Shown: positions 44,756 through 53,557 of the stretch, piece by piece | How the letters are laid out: each line of letters begins with the position of its first letter | Position numbering within the stretch: position 1 is the first letter of the stretch | Origin: Sulfurimonas sp. | GTDB lineage: Bacteria > Campylobacterota > Campylobacteria > Campylobacterales > Sulfurimonadaceae | NCBI GenBank assembly: GCA_021648285.1 | Contig: JAKITC010000001.1 | Span: 62,001-126,000, forward strand | Reading direction: 5' to 3' | Length of the DNA: 64,000 nucleotides | Notes under the pieces: generated by a model | What the model saw: the letters and a program-made list of their open reading frames with translations, nothing else | The model's database searches: none | Told to the model about the DNA's origin: nothing | Position numbers and translations under genes: made by a program

Positions 44756-46266
44756 TAATTGACAACCAAACACAAAGTTACAAAAATTTTATACATAACA
44801 GTGAAGTTAAATTAAATGATACTCAAGAGTTTATAGATTTTATAAAAGCAGGACACGATTATTTAATAGAAAATATCCGTAATGGTCGCCCTATATATGG
44901 TGTGACCACTGGATATGGTGAAGCTGGACAAAATTATGCTGCTTTTGAAGAAGCAGAAGAACTTCAGTACAATCTTTTTAGTTTTCATGGTTGTGGTGTT
45001 GGTGAATACCTTAGTGCCGATGTATCTCGCATTATGACTACTGTTAGAATGACAAGTCTTTCCAAGGGTAAAAGTGGCATCAGTTATGATTTGTTAAAGA
45101 GATTTGAACTTCTACTAAATAAAGAAATTTATCCTCTTATCCCATCTCAAGGTTCTGTAGGTGCAAGTGGTGATTTGACTCCACTTTCATACATAGCGGC
45201 AGTTATTGCAGGGGAGAGAGAAGTTATATATAAAGGCGAAGTACTATCTACAAGCGAAGTATACAAATCTTTGGGTATTGCGCCTTATTCATTCAAGCCC
45301 AAAGAGGCCCTAGCAATCATGAATGGCACAGCAGCTATGAGTGCAATCGCAATAGATGCAATAGAAAAATTTGAAATTTTACTAGATACTTCTGAGAGTT
45401 TTATAGCATCCATTTTTGAACTGTTGTTATGTGATATAACGCCACTAGAGCCATTTGTGCATGACTCCAAGCCTTTTGATGGTCAAATAAAAGCAGCAGC
45501 TAATATACTTAATAAATGCAAGAATTCTAAATTAACTCATGAAGCTTTTACTAGATACGAAAATTTTCACTTAGAAAAAGAGCAAAATATTCAAGATAGA
45601 TATTCAATAAGATGCTCACCGCAAGTTCTTGGTGTCATTCATGATAACTTGGAGATTGCTAAAAAGTGGATAGAAACGGAAATAAATGGTGTTAATGATA
45701 ATCCACTGATTGATCATATAGGTAAAAGAATTTACACATCTGGTAACTTTTATGGTGGCTATGTTGCTCATGCTATGGACACTATGCGCATATGTGTTGG
45801 AAACTTAGCTGATTTACTTGATAAGGAATTTGGTCTTTTAGTTGATCATAAATTTAACAAAGGTCTTGGTGAATCTTTAAAACTAAACACAAAGTCAACT
45901 CATCATGGTTTTAAGGCAATGCAGATAACACTAAGTTCACTTACGGCAGATGTCATAATGAACACTGTTCCTGCATCTCTGCATTCTCGTCCAACAGAGT
46001 CATATAATCAAGATAAAGTAAGCATGGGGACAACTGCTGCGCTTCACTTTGCCAAGCAGCTACCAGATTTAACAAATATGTTGAGTATAGCTATGATAGG
46101 GATGGCTCAAGGAGTTGATTTAAGAGGTAAAGAGAATTGTTCACCAGTTTTACAAAAAAATTATGAAACTATTAGAAAGGAAGTAGAAAAACTTACGAAT
46201 GACAGAAGAATGGATTTGGATATTAAGGTTGTAAACGAAATGGTAAAAAAAGGGCTACTTGCATGA
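44752..46266 (+). CDS. aromatic amino acid ammonia-lyase (HAL/PAL/TAL family, MIO enzyme)
   Basis: 504 residues. The MIO prosthetic group forms from Ala138-Ser139-Gly140 (GSVGASGDLTPLS). Active-site Tyr lies in YGVTTGYG (49-56) and NDNPLI is present. The residue pair that sets substrate choice, four and three before GVG, is Phe78-His79: histidine lyases usually have Ser-His there, Rhodobacter tyrosine lyase His-Leu and plant phenylalanine lyases Phe-Leu. I infer tyrosine to 4-coumarate, the starter of aryl polyenes; it could instead be histidine- or phenylalanine-specific. TTG start overlaps the acyltransferase stop. Confidence 0.88.
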   Translation: MIIDNQTQSYKNFIHNSEVKLNDTQEFIDFIKAGHDYLIENIRNGRPIYGVTTGYGEAGQNYAAFEEAEELQYNLFSFHGCGVGEYLSADVSRIMTTVRMTSLSKGKSGISYDLLKRFELLLNKEIYPLIPSQGSVGASGDLTPLSYIAAVIAGEREVIYKGEVLSTSEVYKSLGIAPYSFKPKEALAIMNGTAAMSAIAIDAIEKFEILLDTSESFIASIFELLLCDITPLEPFVHDSKPFDGQIKAAANILNKCKNSKLTHEAFTRYENFHLEKEQNIQDRYSIRCSPQVLGVIHDNLEIAKKWIETEINGVNDNPLIDHIGKRIYTSGNFYGGYVAHAMDTMRICVGNLADLLDKEFGLLVDHKFNKGLGESLKLNTKSTHHGFKAMQITLSSLTADVIMNTVPASLHSRPTESYNQDKVSMGTTAALHFAKQLPDLTNMLSIAMIGMAQGVDLRGKENCSPVLQKNYETIRKEVEKLTNDRRMDLDIKVVNEMVKKGLLA

Positions 46267-46955
46267 AAAAGGTTTTAATAACTGGATCAACTGGTGCAAT
46301 TGGCGAAGCTTGTGCAAGATACTTCCATGATAACGACTACTTTGTATATCTTCACTATCGTAGTCAAGAGGCAAAAGCGAAAGAGTTAAATGCTCAACTT
46401 TGCAACTCTCAAACAATACAGTTTGACATCACCAAAAAAGATGAAGTTTTTAGTGCCTTAGAGGAGTTAGAACTTGATGTTTTGGTTAATAATGCAGGTA
46501 TAACTAAAGATAATCTCTTCTTTTGGATGAGTGATGATGAATGGAGTGATGTTATAAACACTTCTGTTAACGGAACCTTCTTTGTAACAAAAGCAGTTTT
46601 GAAAAATATGATTGCAAATAAAAAAGGCTCAATCATAAATGTTGCATCTGTTTCAGGTCTTGTCGGGAATGCTGGACAGACCAACTACTCTGCTGCTAAA
46701 GGTGCAATGATAGCCTTTACAAAAGCACTCTCGACAGAAGTAGCAAGATATAAAATCAGAGTAAACGCAGTAGCTCCAGGTTTAGTTGAGTCTAAGATGA
46801 CAAAAGAGTTAGATCTAAAAGAGATGAAAAAGGCAATTCCTTTAAAAAGAATTGGTAAGCCTGATGATGTAGCCGAGTGCGTCTTTTTTTTAGGTGATAA
46901 AGCAAGTTATGTAACCGGTGAGACTCTTAACATCAGTGGTGGTATGGTTCGATGA
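46263..46955 (+). CDS. 3-oxoacyl-ACP reductase (FabG-like)
   Basis: 230 residues, an SDR. NADPH site GSTGAIGEACA (6-16), NNAGITKDNLF, catalytic Ser in VASVSGLVG and Tyr-x3-Lys in NYSAAKGA; ends YVTGETLNISGGMVR. It reduces the ketone after each condensation in polyene synthesis (ApeQ-like). It is the cluster-specific copy; a housekeeping fabG is presumably elsewhere. Both ends overlap neighbours by four bases. Confidence 0.92.
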   Translation: MKKVLITGSTGAIGEACARYFHDNDYFVYLHYRSQEAKAKELNAQLCNSQTIQFDITKKDEVFSALEELELDVLVNNAGITKDNLFFWMSDDEWSDVINTSVNGTFFVTKAVLKNMIANKKGSIINVASVSGLVGNAGQTNYSAAKGAMIAFTKALSTEVARYKIRVNAVAPGLVESKMTKELDLKEMKKAIPLKRIGKPDDVAECVFFLGDKASYVTGETLNISGGMVR

Positions 46956-48283
46956 ATATCGCCATAGTTGGAGGAGGTCTAAGTGGACTTCTATGTGCTT
47001 TTCTATTAGAGAAAAAAGGATATTCACCGACTATCTATGAGAGACTTCCAAAAGTTGGTGGAGTAATCGACTCATTTAAAAGAAAAGGAATTATGTTTGA
47101 TGTCGGTTTTCACTACTCTGGCTCACTTGCCCCAAAGCAGTTTTTATATGAAGAGTTTAAAAAATATAATCTTTTAGAGAAGTTTGAACTATACTCATAT
47201 GATGATGATTTTGACACTCTTTACTTTGATGGAGAAGAGTTTGGTATCCCAAATAGCTCTTTAGAGTTTAAACAAAAACTTAAAGCCTATTTTGAAGATG
47301 AAAAAGAGGCTTTAGAAGTTTTTTTTAACAAATGTTTTGAAGCTTCAAAGATAACTCTTAAACTAAAAAATGACTATGCGAACATTGATTCTCGCTCTCT
47401 GAGAAGTGTTATGCAAGATATTAAAAATCCACTTTTGAGAAAAATACTTCTACACTTTACAATCTTTTATGCAGAAGTTCAGTATGAGGAAGCTTCGTTT
47501 GATATTTATGCAAAAATCATGATTAATATGCTTGATGGAACAAGAAAGATAAGAGGTAATGGGAGAGCGATTGTAGATGTACTAAAGAGTGAATTACACA
47601 GTACAACTATAAAAACAAGAGATGAAATATCTGAGATATTATATGATGAAAACGGAGCTAAAGCACTTACATGTAAATATGGTGTCAAAGAGTACGATGC
47701 AATCATCTCGACTTTGCATCCAAGGACAATGGTAAATCTTTTAGATTTAGAGAACAAAAAACTAAAAAGATATGCCAAACATGTAAATGAACTTGAAGAG
47801 TCACCAACATTTTTTTCGATATTTTGTCTAGTAGACGCTGATATTACTTCAAATCTTTACTTCTACAGTGATGACTGCATCTCTGTTTTACCATCATCAA
47901 AAGTCGATGGAAAGAGTGTTGTTACTGTTATAGCAAGAAGCAGTTACGAGAAGTATGAAAAACTTGAAAAAGAAGAGTACAAAAGATTAAAGCAAGAAGA
48001 GTGCGAAGAACATATATCTGCTATGAAAAAGTTATATGATTTTGGAAATATAGAAATCATGGACTGCTCGACTCCACGTACAAAACAGTACTACTCAAAC
48101 GGGTATAAAGGCAGTGCTTATGGTGTTTTATGTTCTGCTAAACAAAAAAGTCTATCTATGGTTATGCCTAAAACAAGAATAGATAACTTATATTTGGCAG
48201 GAGAGAGCGCTTTAGCGCCAGGTCTTCTGGGGTGTTACTTAGGTGCACAAAAAGTTATGAATTATTTTGAGGAGTTAAGATGA
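46952..48283 (+). CDS. FAD-dependent oxidoreductase (phytoene desaturase/amine oxidase family)
   Basis: 443 residues. N-terminal dinucleotide fold AIVGGGLSGLLCAFLLEKKGY (4-24), then YERLPKVGGVIDSFKRKG and a C-terminal FAD motif NLYLAGESALAPGLLGCYLGAQKVM. The overall pattern is that of CrtI-like desaturases and isomerases. I cannot assign a step: desaturation, ring hydroxylation or double-bond isomerisation are all possible. It overlaps both neighbours by four bases, so it is an integral part of the operon. Confidence 0.85.
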   Translation: MNIAIVGGGLSGLLCAFLLEKKGYSPTIYERLPKVGGVIDSFKRKGIMFDVGFHYSGSLAPKQFLYEEFKKYNLLEKFELYSYDDDFDTLYFDGEEFGIPNSSLEFKQKLKAYFEDEKEALEVFFNKCFEASKITLKLKNDYANIDSRSLRSVMQDIKNPLLRKILLHFTIFYAEVQYEEASFDIYAKIMINMLDGTRKIRGNGRAIVDVLKSELHSTTIKTRDEISEILYDENGAKALTCKYGVKEYDAIISTLHPRTMVNLLDLENKKLKRYAKHVNELEESPTFFSIFCLVDADITSNLYFYSDDCISVLPSSKVDGKSVVTVIARSSYEKYEKLEKEEYKRLKQEECEEHISAMKKLYDFGNIEIMDCSTPRTKQYYSNGYKGSAYGVLCSAKQKSLSMVMPKTRIDNLYLAGESALAPGLLGCYLGAQKVMNYFEELR

Positions 48284-49506
48284 AGAGAGTTGTAATCACT
48301 GGTGTTGGACTTAATTCACCGCTTGGAAATAGTTATGAAGAACTTTATGAGAGTCTAAGAGATGAAAAGTGTGGAATAGAGTATGTGCCAGAATGGGAAG
48401 AGATAGACCATCTAGGAATTAAAGTAGCCGGCGTAGTGAAAAATATTGATTTCAAATCTATCCCTAGAAAATATCGTCGTTCTATGGATAGGGTAGCGCA
48501 ACTCAGTGCAATATCAACTTCTGATGCCATAGCAGATGCAAACCTGCCACAAGAGATTATCAGCTCAAAACGATGCGGGATAGCCTTTGGTTCAACTATG
48601 GGTGGAAATGAGACTCTTTTTGAGTATATTCCTGAAATTAAACAGAGCATGAGTTTTCGCGGTCAAAACTCAATGGCATTTTTAAAGATTATGAGTCATA
48701 CTGTAGCTGCAAATCTAGCTCAGATGTTCTCAATAAAGGGGCGTAATATACCAACTTGTTCAGCATGTACCTCTTCAGCTCAAGCTATTGGCGCTGGTTA
48801 TGAAAGCATCAAATACGGTATGAGTGATGTTATGATTTGTGGAGGAGCTGAAGGGATTCACTACCTAGCCGGCGGTGTTTTTGATGTTATGGGTGCAGCG
48901 TCTACAAAGCACAATAATGAACCAAAAGTTGCTTCTCGTCCCTTTGATGAGAGTCGTGACGGCTTAGTTTTGGGTGAAGGTAGCGGTGCTGTTGTCCTTG
49001 AAGAGTTAGATCATGCCCTAACTCGAGGTGCCAAGGTTTATGGAGAAGTAATCGGTTATGCAACTTCTTGCGACGGAGAGCATATAACCACACCATCCAA
49101 AGAGGGAATGATGCAGGTTATGGAGACATCTTTAGAAGATGCCAGTATTGAACCTAAAGAGATAGAGTATATAAATGCTCATGCAACGGCAACGCAGATG
49201 GGGGATATAGCAGAATCAAGTGCTACATTTAACCTTTTTGGCTCTAATACCCCAGTTAGCAGTACAAAGGGTCATATGGGGCATCTACTCGGCGGATGCG
49301 GGGTTGTTGAGAGTATTATTTGTCTTATTGCCCTAAACAAATCTTTTCTGCCAAAGACTATGAACTTTAAAACTTTAGATAAAGAGTGTGCAAATATTAA
49401 TGTTTTAGGTGAAAATATGCAAAAAGATATTACAATTGCGATGAATAATAATTTCGCATTTGGTGGGATAAACAGCTCACTGATTTTTAAAAAATATAAA
49501 GGTTAG
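48280..49506 (+). CDS. second beta-ketoacyl-ACP synthase of the aryl polyene cluster
   Basis: 408 residues. Catalytic Cys163 (CSACTSSAQ), His301 (NAHATATQMGD) and His335 (STKGHMGHLLGG) are intact, with the C-terminal NNFAFGGINSSLIF. It is FabF-like and about 40 residues longer than the synthase at 38887, so it is probably the stand-alone elongation enzyme (ApeR-like), perhaps for the first condensation on the aryl starter. An ACP gene follows after five bases. Confidence 0.92.
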   Translation: MKRVVITGVGLNSPLGNSYEELYESLRDEKCGIEYVPEWEEIDHLGIKVAGVVKNIDFKSIPRKYRRSMDRVAQLSAISTSDAIADANLPQEIISSKRCGIAFGSTMGGNETLFEYIPEIKQSMSFRGQNSMAFLKIMSHTVAANLAQMFSIKGRNIPTCSACTSSAQAIGAGYESIKYGMSDVMICGGAEGIHYLAGGVFDVMGAASTKHNNEPKVASRPFDESRDGLVLGEGSGAVVLEELDHALTRGAKVYGEVIGYATSCDGEHITTPSKEGMMQVMETSLEDASIEPKEIEYINAHATATQMGDIAESSATFNLFGSNTPVSSTKGHMGHLLGGCGVVESIICLIALNKSFLPKTMNFKTLDKECANINVLGENMQKDITIAMNNNFAFGGINSSLIFKKYKG

Positions 49507-49511
49507 TATTA

Positions 49512-49760
49512 ATGACTCAAAAAGAAGTATATGACAAGGTAGTTTCTGTTTTAGTTGAAGAGTTTGAAGTTGAAGATGATGACATCAACCTGGATGCTAA
49601 CCTTTTTACAGATTTAAAACTTGATTCTCTAGATGCTATTGACTTGATGGTAACACTAGATAAAGAGTTAGGCATTGAGATTAAAACAGAAGAGATGAAA
49701 GATTTACGTACAATAAAAGATGTGTGTGACTTTGTCTTAGCTACATCGAACAATGAGTAA
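49512..49760 (+). CDS. acyl carrier protein 2 of the aryl polyene cluster
   Basis: 82 residues, TQKEVYDKVVSVLVEEFEV, with the modification Ser in TDLKLDSLDAIDLMVTL (about residue 40). A second dedicated carrier is typical of aryl polyene systems (ApeE/ApeF pair), one perhaps loaded with the aryl starter by the ligase at 53554. No phosphopantetheinyl transferase gene is in the window, so activation relies on one encoded elsewhere. Overlaps the next gene by eight bases. Confidence 0.92.
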   Translation: MTQKEVYDKVVSVLVEEFEVEDDDINLDANLFTDLKLDSLDAIDLMVTLDKELGIEIKTEEMKDLRTIKDVCDFVLATSNNE

Positions 49761-50295
49761 TGCACTAGTACTACTCTTTGCTCCATCGTTCCTTATATCT
49801 ATACACTACTTAGAGTATAATACAGTAGTTCTATCCTATCTTTTTTTATCTATTTTATTTTTTACATATAAATTCTTTACAAAAAAAACTTTAAAAGATT
49901 TGACTCTACCTAGCATCTATGTCTTACTACTGTTTTTTGCATACTTTAGCGCTAGTTTTGAGATGGTGAAGTTTATACCTGTCTTTATCTCAGCAACATT
50001 CTTTGCTCTTTTTGTTGATGCAACTCTGCACAAAAGAGGGCTGATTCTCGGCTTTACAAAAAGATTTTATAAAAAAAAGTTGAGTCAAAAAGAGGTTTTA
50101 TTTTTAAAAAATGGTGACTTATTTTGGGCGGTCACCACACTTATAAACACACTCATCCAACTCACCTTAGTCTTTTTTGGAAGTGATACGTTATGGGCAT
50201 TTTATAGTTCTGTAGGTTGGTATGGATTCTTTTTTATATCTCTCGTTGTTCAGATATTATATGGGAGATTCTATGCGATTAAGCTGTATTCTTAG
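49753..50295 (+). CDS. conserved polytopic membrane protein of aryl polyene clusters
   Basis: 180 residues with about five to six membrane helices (first one LVLLFAPSFLISIHYL). Central charged segment KRFYKKKLSQKEVLFLKNGDLFWAVTTLINTLIQLTL matches the COG4648-like membrane protein regularly found between ACP and acyltransferase in these clusters. No catalytic residues; role in lipid attachment or flipping is suspected only. Confidence 0.78.
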   Translation: MSNALVLLFAPSFLISIHYLEYNTVVLSYLFLSILFFTYKFFTKKTLKDLTLPSIYVLLLFFAYFSASFEMVKFIPVFISATFFALFVDATLHKRGLILGFTKRFYKKKLSQKEVLFLKNGDLFWAVTTLINTLIQLTLVFFGSDTLWAFYSSVGWYGFFFISLVVQILYGRFYAIKLYS

Positions 50296-50998
50296 TATTT
50301 TTGCATTTGTCCTGTTTTTTGGTCTAATAGGGCTTTTTATTATTCCATCACTTGTTATCTATACCATAATTTATCTATTTGTAAAATACCCCCAAGATAA
50401 CTTTCAATACCTATCCGGTGCTATCTATAGAATCTTTTTTACACTTCAGCCAAGAATAAAGCTAGAGATTCACTTGCTTCAAGAATTCCCATCAAGTGCC
50501 ATTTACGTCTCTACGCACCAATCAAATTTAGACTATCCTATACTTGGATCTTTCATAAACAGATATATTATAATGACAACCATGAACTTCAAAAAGATCC
50601 CACTTATATCGCAAATTGGGCAGATGATAGGTATAAGACATTTAGAAAAGAAAAATCTTGGAAAAATTAGCAATACATATAGTGAGTTTGAACAGATGCT
50701 AAAGGAGAACAGAAATGTTATTTTTTTTGCAGAGGGAACGCGCGGCAGCGGAAAAAAGCTTGGAAGATTCAAAAAAGGTGCCTTTAGGCTGGCAATTAAA
50801 AGTAGCAGACCTATTATTCCAATCATCATTAGTGGTTCAGGAGATATACTCTCAAGAGGTAACTTCTGCTTTTCAAGCACTAAACAAAAAAAGATTAAAG
50901 TTCAGATGCTAGACCCAATCTATCCGGATAAGTTCATAGATGAGAGTAACATGTTAAAATACACATACAATATTATGAGTGAGTCATGTCAAAAATAA
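50273..50998 (+). CDS. 1-acyl-glycerol-3-phosphate acyltransferase-like (PlsC family)
   Basis: About 241 residues. Two N-terminal membrane helices, then H-x4-D in VSTHQSNLDYPI and the second motif FFAEGTRGSGKKLGRFKKGAFRLA, then IIPIIISGSG. ATG 50273 is five bases after GGGAG and overlaps the membrane protein gene; earlier in-frame ATGs (50222, 50261) lack a good site. It is the second acyltransferase of the cluster, and here the acid of the catalytic pair is intact. Confidence 0.88.
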   Translation: MRLSCILSIFAFVLFFGLIGLFIIPSLVIYTIIYLFVKYPQDNFQYLSGAIYRIFFTLQPRIKLEIHLLQEFPSSAIYVSTHQSNLDYPILGSFINRYIIMTTMNFKKIPLISQIGQMIGIRHLEKKNLGKISNTYSEFEQMLKENRNVIFFAEGTRGSGKKLGRFKKGAFRLAIKSSRPIIPIIISGSGDILSRGNFCFSSTKQKKIKVQMLDPIYPDKFIDESNMLKYTYNIMSESCQK

Positions 50999-51471
50999 TC
51001 ATACTGATATTTACTTTTTTAATTGCAGGTGCAGATAGCTTTAACTTCACAGAATTAAGGTATAGCGATGCTCTAGATAGGACCATAGAGCTTAAAGGTG
51101 AGATTAGTTTTTTGCAAAATGGATTGTCAATAGAGTACAAACAGAGCAAAAAGTCTCTGCATCTATTAGATGAAAAACTAACTTACAAAGAGGGTGAGCA
51201 GCTTATAGCTCTTGATGAATCAAAAAGTCAAAAAATCATTCAATATCTTGAGATAATAATCCTACTTCGCAACTCAGATGACAAACTGCTCAAAAGTATG
51301 TTTGACATGGAAATAAGCGGTGAAAAAACAGTTTTAAAACCAAAAGGAAATTTGCGTTACTTCTTAACATATATAGAGTTAGTCAAAAGAGAAGAGAACC
51401 TCAAAGAGATAAAACTATTTCTAAAAAATAGTGACCACATTATCATAAAAATAGCTGATGAAATACTCTAA
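50986..51471 (+). CDS. LolA-like periplasmic carrier
   Basis: 161 residues. Signal peptide SKIIILIFTFLIAGADS, then a LolA/LolB-like fold: strands GEISFLQNGLSIEYKQSKKS, LLDEKLTYKEGEQLIAL and ISGEKTVLKPKGN. In aryl polyene clusters a LolA-like protein is thought to carry the pigment lipid across the periplasm. Overlaps both the PlsC-like gene and the exporter gene, placing export functions together. Confidence 0.82.
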   Translation: MSKIIILIFTFLIAGADSFNFTELRYSDALDRTIELKGEISFLQNGLSIEYKQSKKSLHLLDEKLTYKEGEQLIALDESKSQKIIQYLEIIILLRNSDDKLLKSMFDMEISGEKTVLKPKGNLRYFLTYIELVKREENLKEIKLFLKNSDHIIIKIADEIL

Positions 51472-53557
51472 CTACATAATCTTTGCTCTACTCCTTGGGG
51501 TTGCTTTTTTAATAAAAGATAAGGTGAATATCTCATCAAACCTACTCTCACTCTTTGCTTCCAAAGAGTCTATAGAGAAATTAGATATCGCCTCTAAACT
51601 TGGATACTCAAAAGAAATGCTAATCGCTGTAAAAGGTTTTGACAATTCTGCAAAGACAAAAGTTTATGAACTCGCACAGGAACTTAAAACTATTAATGGC
51701 ATAAAGAGTGTTCAATTAACTCTATCGCCATCAGATGCACAACTACAGTACTATAGAAATAACTTTATCTATTTAGCCTCATTTAATGATAAGATGCAAA
51801 GTGTTCAGAGTGTACACAAAAAGCTTCAAGAGTCGTTTGACTCAATGACTAGAGATATTTTTTACACTTCTATTGATAAGAAGGACCCTCTAAAACTCTT
51901 TAACTTAACTAACACATCAAACCTTTCTCATAAAGGAGAGTTTTTAACACTTGGGGAGTTTGGCTACCTTATTCGAGCAAGCACAGATGTATCTGCATCT
52001 CAGATGAAGCAAGCAAAACTTCTTTATGAGAGAGTACATACCGTTCTAGCTAAGTACCCAGATGCAATTTCATTTGCCCCATTTTTCTATACCGTTGAGA
52101 ACTCAAATGAGATTAAAGATGATGTTAAATGGATTGTAGTTCTTTCTAGTTTAGTTTTGATTCTTATCTACTTTATACTAATTAAGAATATAAAATTGCT
52201 TTCTCATACACTCTTTGCACTCTTATCATCGATGCTCTTTGCAACGATACTGAGTACCATTATGTATTCAAGTTTCAGTGTTCTCTCCTTGGCATTTGGA
52301 ATGAGTATAACAGCAGTTAGTATTGATTATCTGTTTCACTACTATTTTCATAACTTCTACAAAAATAACAAGGCAATAGATAAAAATGTTCTATATGGGT
52401 TTCTTACTACAACAGCAGCCTTTGTGATTTTCTCTTTTATCCCGATTCCAATCATCTCACAAATCAGTTTTTTTGCTGTTGCTTCACTCTCTTTTGCATA
52501 TCTGTTATTTACTTTTGTATTTCCAAAACTGCAGATTCAAGAGTACAAACAAAACATTCTTATAAATGAGAGTTCCAAAAAACTCTCATCATCCGTGTTT
52601 TTTATGTTCTCTGTTGTGCTACTTGGCATCAGTTATTACAATCTTAATGTTGACAATAACATTAGAAATTTAGATTATCAAAACACTAAACTTATGAAGA
52701 CTGAAGAGTTCTTCAAATCATCTATCCAAACTAATCTACAACCAATAATTGTACAGGCAACTACAAAAGATGAACTCATAAGTAACCTGCATCTACTGCA
52801 TCAAAAGTTGCCAAATAGCTTTTCACTCGCTTCATTTGTTCAAGATAAAAAAAGTTGTGAGAAAAGAAAAAAACAACTTGAGAGTTATGATTTTGATTCA
52901 TTAAATGCCATGATTAACAAAGAAGCTTCTAGAGTTGGCTTTAAAGATGGCTACTTTAAAGAGTCATATATTTTTACAAAGAGCTTAGCGGAATGCAAAA
53001 CACCTGACTTAGAAATATTCAACTCATATAATCTCTATGTCTACAATGATAAAAACACTTACTACAGCATCGCATTAGTAGATGATGTATCCAAGGCATC
53101 TCTATTTGACTTTGTCACAAATATAGATATAAAAGAGATGTTTGCGAAACAGTCCCAACAGATGTATAGTGATTTGGGACTCTACTCACTCCTGGTAATA
53201 AGCGCTGTTTTTGTACTTCTTGCAATAAGCGTAAAAGAGAAATTTTTATATGCAATTAACTATGTCATATTTCCATCGAGTTTTGTACTGGCTGTGCTTA
53301 GTATTTTTTATACAATAAATCTTATGCATCTATTCTCCATAATTATACTTATAGCCATAGGTATTGATTATGGTATATATATGAGCAACTCAAATAAGAG
53401 ATCCAATACAGTCTTAGCCATCAGATATTCTCTTCTAAGTACCTTTGCTGGTTTTGGTGTATTGGTCTTTAGTTCTATTGTAGCTTTGGAATCTATAGGG
53501 ATGGTTATTAGCTTAGGTGTAATTTCTATCTTTTTGTTAATTAGGAACATGAAATGA
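51458..53557 (+). CDS. MMPL/RND-type exporter of the aryl polyene cluster
   Basis: 699 residues with about 12 membrane helices and two large periplasmic domains (about 40-220 and 410-560). It has RND-like helices ITAVSIDYLFHYYFHNFY and GIDYGIYMSNSNKR, each with an Asp in the membrane used for proton coupling. Predicted exporter of the COG4258 type: it would release the pigment lipid from the inner membrane to the LolA-like protein encoded just before it. Confidence 0.87.
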   Translation: MKYSNYIIFALLLGVAFLIKDKVNISSNLLSLFASKESIEKLDIASKLGYSKEMLIAVKGFDNSAKTKVYELAQELKTINGIKSVQLTLSPSDAQLQYYRNNFIYLASFNDKMQSVQSVHKKLQESFDSMTRDIFYTSIDKKDPLKLFNLTNTSNLSHKGEFLTLGEFGYLIRASTDVSASQMKQAKLLYERVHTVLAKYPDAISFAPFFYTVENSNEIKDDVKWIVVLSSLVLILIYFILIKNIKLLSHTLFALLSSMLFATILSTIMYSSFSVLSLAFGMSITAVSIDYLFHYYFHNFYKNNKAIDKNVLYGFLTTTAAFVIFSFIPIPIISQISFFAVASLSFAYLLFTFVFPKLQIQEYKQNILINESSKKLSSSVFFMFSVVLLGISYYNLNVDNNIRNLDYQNTKLMKTEEFFKSSIQTNLQPIIVQATTKDELISNLHLLHQKLPNSFSLASFVQDKKSCEKRKKQLESYDFDSLNAMINKEASRVGFKDGYFKESYIFTKSLAECKTPDLEIFNSYNLYVYNDKNTYYSIALVDDVSKASLFDFVTNIDIKEMFAKQSQQMYSDLGLYSLLVISAVFVLLAISVKEKFLYAINYVIFPSSFVLAVLSIFYTINLMHLFSIIILIAIGIDYGIYMSNSNKRSNTVLAIRYSLLSTFAGFGVLVFSSIVALESIGMVISLGVISIFLLIRNMK

